A stretch of 64,000 nucleotides of DNA from Evansella clarkii. GTDB lineage: Bacteria; Bacillota; Bacilli; Bacillales; Salisediminibacteriaceae. Below the pieces are notes generated by a model. The model did no database searches. It was not told the DNA's origin and saw only the letters and a program-made list of their open reading frames with translations. Below, in pieces: positions 15,983 to 24,923 of the stretch. The position numbers were made by a program, and so were the translations under genes. Location of the stretch: positions 1,449,293 to 1,513,292 of the forward strand of contig NZ_KV917376.1 of assembly GCF_002019695.1 (NCBI RefSeq). Reading direction: 5' to 3'. The first letter of the stretch is position 1; every line of letters starts with the position of its first letter.

Positions 15983-17458
15983 TTGGATATAAAACTATCT
16001 TTAATAAGTCTATACAGACATATAATCATTCTCATATCTATGGTTGTGATGGCTATCAGTATAGTAGCTGATTCACCGATGTGGGCGTTTTATTCAGTAA
16101 TGTTAATTTGGTTAAATAATATTATCTTTGCTTTCCAAAAAAGTCATGGCCGAACTGCTTTGCTGGTGTTTCAACTTGCTTTTTTTAATTTTTTATTGGG
16201 TGGAACGTTTATAAATTTTATAGATACTGGAACCCCGTTATATAATTTTGATAATAGCATTTTATTACATTCTTATTTAGCACTTTATATTAGTCAATTA
16301 TTTTTATATATTAGCTATAATTTTTTTGAAAGAAGGACACTTACAAAAAAAATTGCTAATCCTGAGGGTGAACGTAAAAGCAATATAATTAGTTATATCC
16401 GTTTTGCAAGTTTAATAATTATGGGAATAACTTTTATACCATATTTATTGGAGATCTACGATAAAATTCATTATGTATCTAATAACTCGTATGCTGATAT
16501 CTACTTAAGGAGTTCTTCAAGTCTTCCTTATCCTATACAGAAAGCTGCTCAATGTTTTGCACCTTCATTTTTTGTGTACCTTGGCACAATGCCTTCAAAA
16601 AGAAAAGCTATGCTACCAATTTCAATGTATATTTTCGCGGGTGCTTTATCAGTACTGGTAGGAGCTAGGGCAGACTTTGCAAGGTCAATTATGGTTGTTT
16701 TCTTCTACTTCTTAGCCAGAGACAGGTGGGCTAATAAGCGCGGGGAACGTTGGTTTGGAAAAAAAGAAAAATTAGCTTTGATAGCCTTAGTCCCTATTTT
16801 ACTATTGTTTTTGTATAATGTTGGTAATGAGAGATGGGATAACTCAGAAGAATCAAGCTCAGGGTTAAATAGTATTAATAGCTTTTTCGTGGAACAAGGC
16901 GTAAGTGTTTCAGTAATTCATTATGCTAAACAATATGAAGACGTTATTCCAAATAATATGTATGTCCTTGGTCCTGTTATAAACTTGTTTATAGAAAACC
17001 CAGTAATAAAGGATGCTTTCGGTACTGAAACATACCGTAATCAAACTATTGAGGGAGCTTTATATGGTAATAGATTTGGTGATACAATCTCTTACATTGT
17101 TATGCCAGGACGTTATCAGTTAGGCTACGGAATGGGGTCATCTTATATAGCTGAGGTATACCAATCGTCTGGTTATCTAGGTTTAGTATTAATTAATATT
17201 TTATATGGTGTTGTATTTCTTTTAATTGATCGTTTTTTTGGAAGAAATACTTGGGTAACTGCTATTTCACTTTTAATGTTGTATCGCTTAATTTATGCAC
17301 CTAGAGCTGCAACTTTAGATTTTTTATCTAATACATTTAATATCACCTATATTGCTATATTTCTTGGTATCTTTATAATTGCGAAAATGCTATCTGAGAG
17401 TACTAACAAAGATCATAGGTTAATGATAGATACTAGTCAAAACCAAAAAACATTATAA
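15983..17458 (+). CDS. O-antigen/capsule repeat-unit polymerase (Wzy-like)
   Basis: About 491 residues, almost wholly hydrophobic, with 11-13 predicted membrane helices and a large extracellular loop in the second half (about residues 280-390: EESSSGLNSINSFF..., GRYQLGYGMGSS), the layout of Wzy-type polymerases. The TTG at 15983 follows GGGTGGTC and is preferred; an ATG at 15971 lacks a site. It would join lipid-linked repeat units outside the membrane, after flipping by the Wzx gene downstream. Wzy proteins are poorly conserved, so the call rests on topology and context. Confidence 0.75.
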   Translation: MDIKLSLISLYRHIIILISMVVMAISIVADSPMWAFYSVMLIWLNNIIFAFQKSHGRTALLVFQLAFFNFLLGGTFINFIDTGTPLYNFDNSILLHSYLALYISQLFLYISYNFFERRTLTKKIANPEGERKSNIISYIRFASLIIMGITFIPYLLEIYDKIHYVSNNSYADIYLRSSSSLPYPIQKAAQCFAPSFFVYLGTMPSKRKAMLPISMYIFAGALSVLVGARADFARSIMVVFFYFLARDRWANKRGERWFGKKEKLALIALVPILLLFLYNVGNERWDNSEESSSGLNSINSFFVEQGVSVSVIHYAKQYEDVIPNNMYVLGPVINLFIENPVIKDAFGTETYRNQTIEGALYGNRFGDTISYIVMPGRYQLGYGMGSSYIAEVYQSSGYLGLVLINILYGVVFLLIDRFFGRNTWVTAISLLMLYRLIYAPRAATLDFLSNTFNITYIAIFLGIFIIAKMLSESTNKDHRLMIDTSQNQKTL

Positions 17459-17559
17459 ATGAGATAGAGTATATTTCGAAGTGTATTCCTCTTGTAAATA
17501 CGACTATAGATTCAAAACAATAAGTGGTTATATTATAAACAAAAATGAGGTAATTTAAC

Positions 17560-19083
17560 TTGAAAATTAATCAAAGAAAAGCTGGTGCATTGCTTTCATA
17601 TATATTTACTGTAACTAATGCAGCAGTAGGTTTTATTTATATTCCACTATTAATTTACTTTTTAGGTCAAGAAGAATACGGTTTATATCAATTATTAGGT
17701 TCATTCTTAATATATTTAGGTTTATTTGATTTTGGGCTCGGCAAGACAGTAACAAGGTACTACTCAAAATATATTGCATTGAAGGATGACATAAGGAAAG
17801 AAAATCTATTAGCTTTATCTACTATTATTTTTTCGGGATTAACGATTATTTTAATAATAGTAGGTAGTATCTTTTATTTTTTCTTGGAGGAATTGTTTAA
17901 AAACTCCTTAACGTCTAATGAGATAATAATAGCACAACAAATGTATATTGTTATACTTGTAACAGCTACAATAACTATACTAACCACAATTTTTAAAGCA
18001 ATTGTAACAGCAAATGAGAAGTTTGTTTTTTTAAAAGGTTTATTAATTGTACAAGTTATCATGCGTCCCATAATCGTTTTAGCGGTATTCTCTATTCAAG
18101 CTAGTGCCTTTAATTTAGTAATAGTCCAGGCTGCAATAAATATATTAGGTATAGTCGCGATGGTATATTACTCATTTAAGAAACTTAATGTTAGAATAAA
18201 ATTTCACTATTGGGACATCTCTCTATTAAAAGATCTACAACGTTTTTCATTTTTTATTTTTATTACAGCGGTTATGGATCAAATTTTTTGGAGATCTGAT
18301 CAAATTATATTAGGCATTATTGTTGGAACAGCTTCAGTTGCTGTGTACTCCATCGGTTCCCAAATTGTTATGTACTATATGACGTTATCTACTGCAATGT
18401 CAGGAGTTTTTCTTCCAAGCATTACTAAGAGAGTTGCTCAAAATGCCTCCAACAAAGAATTAACAGATATTTTTATAAAAATAGGGCGGTTACAATACAT
18501 CTTATTGGGAGCTGTTTTAATTGGGTTTATATTGTTTGGCAAAGAATTTATTTCTTTATGGGTTGGTGATGATTTTACGCAGGCATACTATATTACTTTA
18601 ATTATCATGCTCCCATTTACAATTGATTTAATTCAAAATATTGGTTTAGCTATCCTCCAAGCAAAAAACATGTATGGCTTTAGAGCTTCTATATTTCTAG
18701 GAATGGCGTTATTAAATGTAGCAGTTTCAATTCCTCTTGCAAAATACTACGGAGGTATAGGAACTGCTGCGGCTACTGGTATATCGTTTTTAATCGGAAA
18801 TGGATTAATAATGAATATATACTATTACAAAAAAGTGGGTTTAAACATTTTCAGATTTTGGAAGGAAATATTTAAATTAAGCATTTATATAGTATTTCCT
18901 TTTTTAATTGGTTATTTTATTATAAATCAAATTTCCTTGGAATCTCACATACTCACATTGATAATTAAACTCTCTATCTTTGTTTTAGTATACGGTTCTA
19001 TCCTGTGGGTATGTGGTATGAATAAGTACGAGAAGGACTTATTCATAAGGCCAATCAGGAAGATCATAAATCGAATTGCCTAA
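17560..19083 (+). CDS. polysaccharide flippase (Wzx-like, MOP superfamily)
   Basis: 507 residues from TTG 17560 (site TGAGGTAA). About 14 membrane helices; the N-terminus carries the family motif LLIYFLGQEEYGLYQLLGSF and FDFGLGKTVTRYYSKY. The protein flips the undecaprenyl-linked repeat unit across the membrane. It is the last recognisable gene of the capsule operon. With Wzy and the Wzz-like protein it completes a Wzx/Wzy-dependent pathway. Confidence 0.88.
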   Translation: MKINQRKAGALLSYIFTVTNAAVGFIYIPLLIYFLGQEEYGLYQLLGSFLIYLGLFDFGLGKTVTRYYSKYIALKDDIRKENLLALSTIIFSGLTIILIIVGSIFYFFLEELFKNSLTSNEIIIAQQMYIVILVTATITILTTIFKAIVTANEKFVFLKGLLIVQVIMRPIIVLAVFSIQASAFNLVIVQAAINILGIVAMVYYSFKKLNVRIKFHYWDISLLKDLQRFSFFIFITAVMDQIFWRSDQIILGIIVGTASVAVYSIGSQIVMYYMTLSTAMSGVFLPSITKRVAQNASNKELTDIFIKIGRLQYILLGAVLIGFILFGKEFISLWVGDDFTQAYYITLIIMLPFTIDLIQNIGLAILQAKNMYGFRASIFLGMALLNVAVSIPLAKYYGGIGTAAATGISFLIGNGLIMNIYYYKKVGLNIFRFWKEIFKLSIYIVFPFLIGYFIINQISLESHILTLIIKLSIFVLVYGSILWVCGMNKYEKDLFIRPIRKIINRIA

Positions 19084-19290
19084 TAGTAGCTCCTTAATTT
19101 CTCTTCTTCTTCTTCTAGGATAGTATTAGGGAGTGACAATTTTATGTAGTATTTCTAAGTGTGGAATAATAAACAATGGTGGAACTGTATTAATTGCTGT
19201 TGAAGGTTTATCTTTTTAGAGTATATATACTATCGGAGTGGGCATTTATTAAAAAGTGCCTGCTCTTATTTAATTTAAGGGGGGAAAGAT

Positions 19291-19434
19291 GTGCGTGTAG
19301 AGGACTTGGAAAAGATTATGACTGAGATTAAGGAGCGGAGTGAGCAAGACCCTAATGTTGATGCAAGTACTATTCTTCAATTAATAAAAGAGCGGCTGGA
19401 GAGTGGGCTTAAAACAACAAAGAATAACAGGTGA
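19291..19434 (+). CDS. small acidic protein, possible antitoxin or leader
   Basis: 47 codons from GTG 19291 with a strong AAGGGGGG site 8 bases upstream. The sequence is charged and helical (EDLEKIMTEIKERSEQ, LQLIKERLESGLK) with no motif I recognise. It is followed after 7 bases by another small ORF, and then by the MazF-like gene. A two-ORF micro-operon in front of a toxin-like gene suggests an antitoxin, but this is inference. Confidence 0.5.
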   Translation: MRVEDLEKIMTEIKERSEQDPNVDASTILQLIKERLESGLKTTKNNR

Positions 19435-19441
19435 GGAAATA

Positions 19442-19567
19442 ATGAAGAACTTGAACGACTGCCCAAAGACAATCAAGAAAACAGCAAGATACATACTCCA
19501 GGATGCCGATTTAGAAAAGCTGGAGCAGATCGAGGATATCCTATTGTATAAATCAAAGAAAAGCTAA
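19442..19567 (+). CDS. small helical protein, possible antitoxin
   Basis: 41 codons, ATG with GTGAGG 5 bases upstream, the site lying in the end of the preceding small ORF. The product (KNLNDCPKTIKKTARY..., LEKLEQIEDILLYKSKK) is predicted to be helical and basic at the end. It is probably translated with the preceding ORF. No family recognised. Confidence 0.5.
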   Translation: MKNLNDCPKTIKKTARYILQDADLEKLEQIEDILLYKSKKS

Positions 19568-19673
19568 ATTAATCAAACAAAGTGAGGAAAATGGATAGCA
19601 TTCCTTTACTATAATTAAAAGTTTTATATGCCCTTTAATACTCGAGACACTTAATCTAGCAAAGGAGATTTAC

Positions 19674-20255
19674 ATGCGCGGCAGTATTTATTTAGTGAAG
19701 ATAAACAATCAAAGGACCGTACCAGCGCTCTGTTTAAAAGTTAACGGGGAAAGCTTAATCTTTGCCCAGCTGCGTACTGCGAAAAAGGAGGATCAACCTC
19801 AACAGGCTGGCTATATGAAACGAAAATACAGAAAAAAGAGAGTCCTCCAGGAGCAAAAGGAAAATAACGATCCTAAAAACATAGACGGAGTTTTCATCGG
19901 TAAGCCGGAAGGCTTGAAAACCCAATCTGTAGTCATGGTGAAAAAGCTATTCAAAGTAAATAAAGAAGCTGGCAGGAAACTTATTTCTGAAGTATCCGAA
20001 GACACCGTTATAAAATGCCTGAAAACCTTAAAAGAAGTAAAGGAAATCGACCATCTGCAACAGGAACTAAAACAGCTTCAGCAAAAAGTCCAATTCGCTC
20101 AGCTCCACAACGAACGATACGACCACCACGAAAAACGAATCGACCAAATACGCAAAAAACTCAACTACCCAGCCATACCACCCAAATCCAGCAAAGCCTA
20201 CCTAAACTACAGAGAAGTACCAACAGACAAACACATAACCATTTATAGAGGGTGA
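19674..20255 (+). CDS. MazF/PemK-like protein with coiled-coil extension
   Basis: 193 residues; ATG with AAAGGAG. The first 125 residues follow the PemK/MazF layout: an N-terminal RGSIYLVKINNQRTVPALCL strand pair, a middle insertion rich in Lys/Arg, then GLKTQSVVMVKKLFKVNKEAG and a helix ending in the EVSEDTVIKCLKTL position, as in MazF C-termini. A further 60 residues form a Gln/Leu coiled coil and a basic tail absent from ordinary MazF (about 110-120 residues). MazF proteins are mRNA endoribonucleases paired with an antitoxin. A -10-like TATAAT lies near 19608. Similarity is weak, so an RNA-binding or inactive relative is possible. Confidence 0.5.
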   Translation: MRGSIYLVKINNQRTVPALCLKVNGESLIFAQLRTAKKEDQPQQAGYMKRKYRKKRVLQEQKENNDPKNIDGVFIGKPEGLKTQSVVMVKKLFKVNKEAGRKLISEVSEDTVIKCLKTLKEVKEIDHLQQELKQLQQKVQFAQLHNERYDHHEKRIDQIRKKLNYPAIPPKSSKAYLNYREVPTDKHITIYRG

Positions 20256-20260
20256 GTGGC

Positions 20261-20293
20261 GGTGCCTGTGACACCCCGAACATCTTGTTTCAC
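20261..20293. repeat. dispersed repeat, copy 1
   Basis: GGTGCCTGTGACACCCCGAA followed by CATCTTGTTTCAC. The same order GGTGCCTGTCACC-ACCCGAA...CTTGTTTCAC recurs at 37081, 38364 and 62649, always in intergenic DNA. Confidence 0.6.
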
Positions 20294-20443
20294 AAAGACG
20301 TTCCAAGGCAGGCAGGGTCCACTTTTAATCAAAGCCCTTTGATAAAAGCCACAAGATTGATCAATATGGCTGGTTCAGCAATTAGAAGCAAACCTTGCTG
20401 AGGTATCTGTCATATAAGCTAAAGGCCCGGTCTTCATTATCCA

Positions 20444-20487
20444 TAAAAAAGGGCTGCATTCCTGCGAAGGAAAATGCAGCCCTTTTT
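20444..20487. terminator. bidirectional intrinsic terminator
   Basis: AAAAAAGGGCTGCATT and AATGCAGCCCTTTTT form a 13-15 pair stem with T tracts on both strands. It serves the leftward XRE gene ending at 20526 and could stop rightward transcripts from the MazF-like gene. Confidence 0.88.
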
Positions 20488-20525
20488 CAATTCTCTCTTG
20501 ATTACTGTATTCCGCAGCTTCCTTA

Positions 20526-20786
20526 CTAGTCCTTTTCCTCCTCAAACAGAGGCAGGAGCCCTGTTTCTATTTCTTTGCTTAACTCAGATGGGACGGTACC
20601 GAGTGCCATTGCCACCTGAAGCAACACTTCGTAGGAAGGATTCCGTTTACCGCCTTCGATACTTGCTAAATAGGAAGGATCAATCCCGGCTGTGTTTGCT
20701 ATATACAGCCGGGATTTGCCCAGCTTCTGTCTTCTCTCCCTGACAACGTTGCCTACAACTTTTTTATAATCGTATGTTTCTTTCAA
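20526..20786 (-). CDS. XRE-family helix-turn-helix regulator
   Basis: 86 residues from a TTG at 20786, preceded by AAGGGGG 8 bases upstream; a slightly longer ATG reading (20810) has no site. A single Cro/C1-type HTH fills residues about 12-66: GNVVRERRQKLGKSRLYIAN, AGIDPSYLASIEGGKRNPS, LLQVAMALG. A short acidic tail (LLPLFEEEKD) follows. Small SinR-like regulators of this kind often control neighbours; the divergent or downstream target is unknown. It is transcribed in the same direction as comK, which lies just upstream. Confidence 0.85.
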   Translation of the reverse strand: MKETYDYKKVVGNVVRERRQKLGKSRLYIANTAGIDPSYLASIEGGKRNPSYEVLLQVAMALGTVPSELSKEIETGLLPLFEEEKD

Positions 20787-20882
20787 TCTATCGACCCCCT
20801 TTTTTCTCAAAAAAATAACTCGAAGAAAATCTCCCGCGATATACAGACCGGATTAGCAGAAAACAATATGTTTGTCCCAATA

Positions 20883-21407
20883 TTATTGGGTGCCTGATGG
20901 AGGAACAAAAGAGTTATATACGCTGTCATTCCCGTTCCATTTACTTGCGAAGCAGGTCATGCAGTATGAAGTACGGTATAATTGCTTTTGTACGAGCTGG
21001 CTGCGAAGTTTGAGATTGATCTTATGGCCATTTTTAAAAGTCAGGATTGATGCACCACTGCTCGCTTTGCTGTCAGAAACGATGGTATCTACATGGGACA
21101 GCATAATCCATGAACAGTCCGGATGTGCTGGCGAGCAGGTTGGAAAAGCGAAAATGTTCTCATCTATATCAACAGGGATCGGCAGCTTTCTCTTCATGCC
21201 CGTTTTATGCTTTACAGCTGATCTTCTTCCATTATAGTCCGAACCGCCGTTAAGGCATGCAGCTTTAATAAGTTCTAAAGGCGGTCGTTTTACAAAGTAC
21301 TCTCTGCCGCTTTCTAAAGCTATCGTACAATACTCAAAATGAAACGCGGGAATCAGAGCCATCGTCTTCCTGTTTATCACATACTCCTGTACTACCTCTT
21401 CTTTCAT
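20883..21407 (-). CDS. comK: competence transcription factor ComK
   Basis: 174 residues, slightly shorter than B. subtilis ComK (192). ATG 21407 with GAGGAGTTGAAG upstream. The characteristic core is intact: REYFVKRPPLELIKAACLNG, YNGRRSAVKHKTG.KRKLPIPVD, IFAFPTCSPAHPDCSWIM. ComK activates DNA-uptake and recombination genes through AT-rich boxes. The C-terminal part is degenerate compared with what I recall of other ComK proteins, but no frameshift is visible. An A/T-rich upstream region contains only near matches to the AAAA-N5-TTTT box, so autoregulation is not proven. Confidence 0.9.
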   Translation of the reverse strand: MKEEVVQEYVINRKTMALIPAFHFEYCTIALESGREYFVKRPPLELIKAACLNGGSDYNGRRSAVKHKTGMKRKLPIPVDIDENIFAFPTCSPAHPDCSWIMLSHVDTIVSDSKASSGASILTFKNGHKINLKLRSQLVQKQLYRTSYCMTCFASKWNGNDSVYNSFVPPSGTQ

Positions 21408-21623
21408 TCACTTCAACTCCTCATGGTTTAATTAATAAAAATATATTATTGCTGCAGCAAGGAAGTATAATAGTAGGAAAATTAAGCATCTGAATGGCCT
21501 TTTATAGGAAAAAGATTCACTTGTTTAATTGTAAAAATTCATATAATTCTATCAATTAATATCATATTATCTATTATCTGACATTATTCGAACTAGGTAA
21601 ATAGACTATAGACCAAAGTAGGA

Positions 21624-21830
21624 TAATAATTTGCCAGGTTATGTTACTGCCCTGCTAGTTTGTGCCCTTTTCTGCTAAAGGTACTGAGGTTTGCTTTGGG
21701 CTAACCTGCTGAGGAGGGTTGTGAGAATACATAACTTACTTTTGAAGCGGATGGGGTATGGAAGCGTTGCCTGCTTTACAAAATGTAACCCCATTTGCAC
21801 CTCCTGCTGAAAGGTCTGACTGTGTTTTCC
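21624..21830. repeat. long intergenic repeat, copy A (possible structured RNA)
   Basis: Shares with 33543-33707 a block of about 100 bases at roughly 85% identity (CCTGCTGAGGAG...GTGA, ATACATAACTTACT, AAGCGGATGGGGTATGGA, GCCTGCTTT.CAAAATG, ACCCCATTTGCACCT) plus matching ends (TAATTTGCCAGG at the left, CTGTGTTTT at the right). ATGGGGT and ACCCCAT can pair in both copies. No ORF is conserved between copies. It fills much of the 600-base gap between comK and the next gene. Confidence 0.65.
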
Positions 21831-22020
21831 AGAGAGCTCTCCTTCCAATTATACTTCTGCTTTCCTAATACGGTTGAAAGCAATATATAGTTAATAAGAC
21901 AAAAGCCCTCTGTTTAAGACAACATTTATTTAATTGACCTCAATATGAACTAGTTCAACATGAAATATATGGTATAATGCATTCCAAAAGGACTAATTAT
22001 AAGAGAGGGGAAAGGAACTA

Positions 22021-22731
22021 ATGATTGATACAAGACAGTCTTTGTTACATAGTCTCGAAGATTTAAAGGAGCAGGCAGGAACGCTGGATAAAAATAATAA
22101 GAAGATTGCCCGGCTAGAGGAAAAGATGTTTAAGAGAACTAAAGGTAATTTACGGATGCTCTTTATGCTTATCACGTTAGGCCCTCTTTTTATCTTGTAT
22201 TTTATTGAATCACGACGGGTGCCTGTTTTGGATGAACTGCTTTTTGTTATATTGCCTAATATAATTCCAGGTTTTAGTTTGTTTTTCAGGGTATTTGTTA
22301 TTGGGTTAGTTATTTTATTCTTCTATAGCATGTTAACTGTGGGGAAAGAAAGTTCCTATTTAAGGCAGCTCGGGTTTTTGGAGCGAGTAGTGGTAAAAAT
22401 ACAATCTGGTTTTCATGAAAAAATAGTGAGGTTAAAGGGTGAGAATAATAATATCTTAAATGCCTGCAATCTCGGGAATCTTCCACCAAAATACAGAAAC
22501 TCGAGAGCAATTGATAAGATATACGGATATTTAATAAATCTGCGCGCGGATAATTTAACAGAAGCAATCAATTTATACGAATTCGATGATCAGCAAATGC
22601 GGCAAGCGATGGCGGAGTCACTTGCTTTATCTGATATGAAGAGGTCGATGAAAGAAACGGAAAGAGCCGCGCAATCAGCAGAAAGAATGGCTGTAGAAGC
22701 GAAAAATTCATTAGGGAGAAGACGAGTGTAA
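22021..22731 (+). CDS. membrane protein of unknown function with terminal coiled coils
   Basis: 236 residues; ATG with AGAGGGGAAAGG upstream. N-terminal coiled coil (LEDLKEQAGTLDKNNKKIARLEEKM), two membrane helices (about 43-62 and 76-102, joined by a short loop), then a soluble helical domain (about 105-195) and a C-terminal coiled coil with ETERAAQSAERMAVEAK. Both ends are probably cytoplasmic. It stands alone, with 160 bases to the next gene. I do not recognise the family. Confidence 0.65.
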   Translation: MIDTRQSLLHSLEDLKEQAGTLDKNNKKIARLEEKMFKRTKGNLRMLFMLITLGPLFILYFIESRRVPVLDELLFVILPNIIPGFSLFFRVFVIGLVILFFYSMLTVGKESSYLRQLGFLERVVVKIQSGFHEKIVRLKGENNNILNACNLGNLPPKYRNSRAIDKIYGYLINLRADNLTEAINLYEFDDQQMRQAMAESLALSDMKRSMKETERAAQSAERMAVEAKNSLGRRRV

Positions 22732-22898
22732 CTGGAAGCAGTGGGAAGAGCAGGGACGGTTCGGTGTGCACCTATAAGATTAGAGCGGTCCGAAGGGTTT
22801 AATCAGTCCCTTATGCTATAGGGTGTAGGGAATTGTAAATAGAATAAACCAGTCTGTAAGCAGATAGCTGGTATGGTTTTTGGAAAGGAGTGCTGAAC

Positions 22899-23570
22899 TT
22901 GAAGCCGATTGAACAAAAAAGAAGGATGCTGCATGCCGGGCAGGATCCTGTTTTAGACTATGTTGTCCGGTTTCCGGATGGAGAAATAGGAGAGGCAGCA
23001 ACACCGTTTTATTTATGTGACCTGATTTTTCACAGAGACTTTACTGATTGTGAAGATCCGGTTACATGGTTCATTCTTGTAAGCGGGCATCTGAAGAGTC
23101 TGGCATTATCTGGTGCTATGGAGGAAGAGAGAGTCATAGTTTACGATGCTAAGGGGAGATTTTTTGATAATTCTATCTCTAAGCAGGCAGATATTGAAAA
23201 GGAAGAACTTAGCTTTGTAAACCGGGATAATCCTGTTGTTTTAGATGGGTATGATCCCTGGACTGCCATTGGGAGTTTAATTAGAGAGGGTTATATTGAA
23301 GTATGGGAAAAGTATCCTACATTTTCTGAAGTAAATAAAACGCACGGCTGCAGCAACTGTATCTTTAATGAATTAAAAGAAGGAGTACCCTTTTGCAAGG
23401 CATGGGACTATACATATGCTCAGATGGATTGGGAAAAGCCTTGTTTCTGGCTGACGAACGGCAATAAAATGAATGGTTATCACTATGTAACCCCGAATGA
23501 AATAATGCGGGATATGTCCCACCGTACAGCCTTTAAACCAGTCACTGAGAGGACGGAGCATCGTTTTTAG
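22899..23570 (+). CDS. unknown protein with C-terminal four-cysteine cluster
   Basis: 223 residues from TTG 22899, with GGAAAGGAG 7 bases upstream; a GTG at 22890 overlaps the site and is unlikely. No signal peptide or membrane helix. Near the C-terminus the pattern CSNC-x11-C-x15-C (GCSNCIF, PFCKAW, KPCFWL) could bind zinc or an iron-sulfur cluster. It is 38 bases upstream of the DUF6236 gene and probably co-transcribed with it. No catalytic family recognised. Confidence 0.6.
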   Translation: MKPIEQKRRMLHAGQDPVLDYVVRFPDGEIGEAATPFYLCDLIFHRDFTDCEDPVTWFILVSGHLKSLALSGAMEEERVIVYDAKGRFFDNSISKQADIEKEELSFVNRDNPVVLDGYDPWTAIGSLIREGYIEVWEKYPTFSEVNKTHGCSNCIFNELKEGVPFCKAWDYTYAQMDWEKPCFWLTNGNKMNGYHYVTPNEIMRDMSHRTAFKPVTERTEHRF

Positions 23571-23608
23571 CAGAAGCAATGGAAAGACAATATAAGGAGT
23601 AATGGAAA

Positions 23609-24730
23609 ATGGCAGATAAAATACTATATTATCCAACAATAGATATACCCAAGGGAACATGGCTGCAAAGTTCATTACTTTATTGGGATGAAATACAAAC
23701 GATTGCTCCTTCTGAAGCCTACAACGACCCAAAAAAATATGGAAAAAAAGTAATCCGGGATTTAGTGGATCACGGTTTAGTTGTTCCGAATATGCCTACT
23801 GAAAAGATATTCTGCCCTGAATTTGAAAAAGGTTTTCTCGATTATGTTAATTCAAATTTTACGAAATTTGAGCAGGAGAGCATAATTAAAAACCTTGAAA
23901 AAATAGAGTCTGTAAAGGATGTCAGAGGGAAATTTAAACCATTTACTTTGTTAGAAAGTAAATTGGGTAACGTAGGGGAAGAGTTGATTGATCGAGGGCT
24001 TGTTAAGAAGCTGGAAAACGGGTGGTGCATAACGATTGAAGGCATTGCCAAGCCGTATATGGCTTATTTAGCGAGTTTTATTTCATTTACTGGTGATGCT
24101 GCTCCTTGCGCTAATTCTGTTGATAGTATAGATCATTTTTCGAGTAAGAAAGTAAATTTAAATGAAGGCCTCGTCAAACAGGAGAAAGAGATAGATTCGT
24201 TGACATTCAGCCAACTGAATAAGTTTAGGACAAAAATTGTTGATGATCTCCTGGTATATCCAGATGGTAATATTCCCGCTTGGAAACTGAGAATGTTTAA
24301 AGACCAAAATGGTGAGTTGCTGAAGAATTTCAGAACAGAGGTAGAGAAGTTTTTATATGAAATTGAAAGCGATCCGAGTAAAGCCCAGGATAAACGTGTG
24401 AGTGACTTTATCAAAGATGCAACTGAGGAAAAACATCGAATCGCATCAAGAATGAGGAGCTTTAATCTCGGTTTCGAGGGTTTTAAAACAACAAACTTTG
24501 TTACATTACTAAAACCTTCTTTAGATATTCTGGAGAGTTGTGTTTCTAAGAATTATGACCAAACAGCCTCCGGTATAGGAGAAATACTTATTGCGGCATA
24601 TAAAGTGACAAAGGAAATTGGAGAAATTAAGAAAGAAGAAATGTCCAAGCCAATGGCATATACTGTTGCCTTTAATAAAAAGTTCAAAACATACGAATTT
24701 CCAGCCCGTAAAGTATACGGTTTTGTATAA
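23609..24730 (+). CDS. DUF6236 family protein
   Basis: 373 residues; ATG 23609 with AAGGAGTAA upstream. The N-terminus (ILYYPTIDIPKGTWLQSSLLYWDEIQTI) matches the DUF6236 family as I know it. Soluble, alpha-helical, Lys/Glu-rich, no membrane segment. Function is unknown for the family. It ended at an intrinsic terminator that is now split off by an insertion sequence (see 24791-26580). Together with the Cys-cluster protein upstream it makes a two-gene unit. Confidence 0.7.
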   Translation: MADKILYYPTIDIPKGTWLQSSLLYWDEIQTIAPSEAYNDPKKYGKKVIRDLVDHGLVVPNMPTEKIFCPEFEKGFLDYVNSNFTKFEQESIIKNLEKIESVKDVRGKFKPFTLLESKLGNVGEELIDRGLVKKLENGWCITIEGIAKPYMAYLASFISFTGDAAPCANSVDSIDHFSSKKVNLNEGLVKQEKEIDSLTFSQLNKFRTKIVDDLLVYPDGNIPAWKLRMFKDQNGELLKNFRTEVEKFLYEIESDPSKAQDKRVSDFIKDATEEKHRIASRMRSFNLGFEGFKTTNFVTLLKPSLDILESCVSKNYDQTASGIGEILIAAYKVTKEIGEIKKEEMSKPMAYTVAFNKKFKTYEFPARKVYGFV

Positions 24731-24790
24731 GGAGGAGGATGAGGGTGGTTTCGTGCCCGATTATATTAAAACAAACTAATATAACGAATT

Positions 24791-24812
24791 AGGCTCACTT
24801 CCAAGTGAGCCG
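24791..24812. repeat. left copy of the 22-base duplication flanking the insertion sequence
   Basis: AGGCTCACTTCCAAGTGAGC then CG, identical to 26559-26580. It is itself a hairpin (GGCTCACTT / AAGTGAGCC). Only the right copy keeps the following TTTTTT, so the ancestral sequence was an intrinsic terminator that was the IS target. Confidence 0.8.
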
Positions 24813-24813
24813 C

Positions 24814-24851
24814 AGGCTGTTGAGAAAGTCTTCTCAACAGCCTGTTTTTTT
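24814..24851 (+). terminator. intrinsic terminator at the left end of the IS
   Basis: AGGCTGTTGAGAA, loop AGTC, TTCTCAACAGCCT: 13 perfect pairs, then GTTTTTTT. It overlaps the left inverted repeat and blocks rightward read-through into the transposase from the host gene. Confidence 0.88.
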
Positions 24852-24923
24852 GATTAATTATCCAATTATTCAGATAAAAATAGTATAATAAAGATAGGGT
24901 TCTTAAAATTTGTACAATCTCAT

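Noticed and set aside
21408-21560. ComK boxes (AAAA-N5-TTTT) upstream of comK
   Set aside because: Only near matches such as AAAAATATATTAT occur in very AT-rich DNA; no properly spaced pair.
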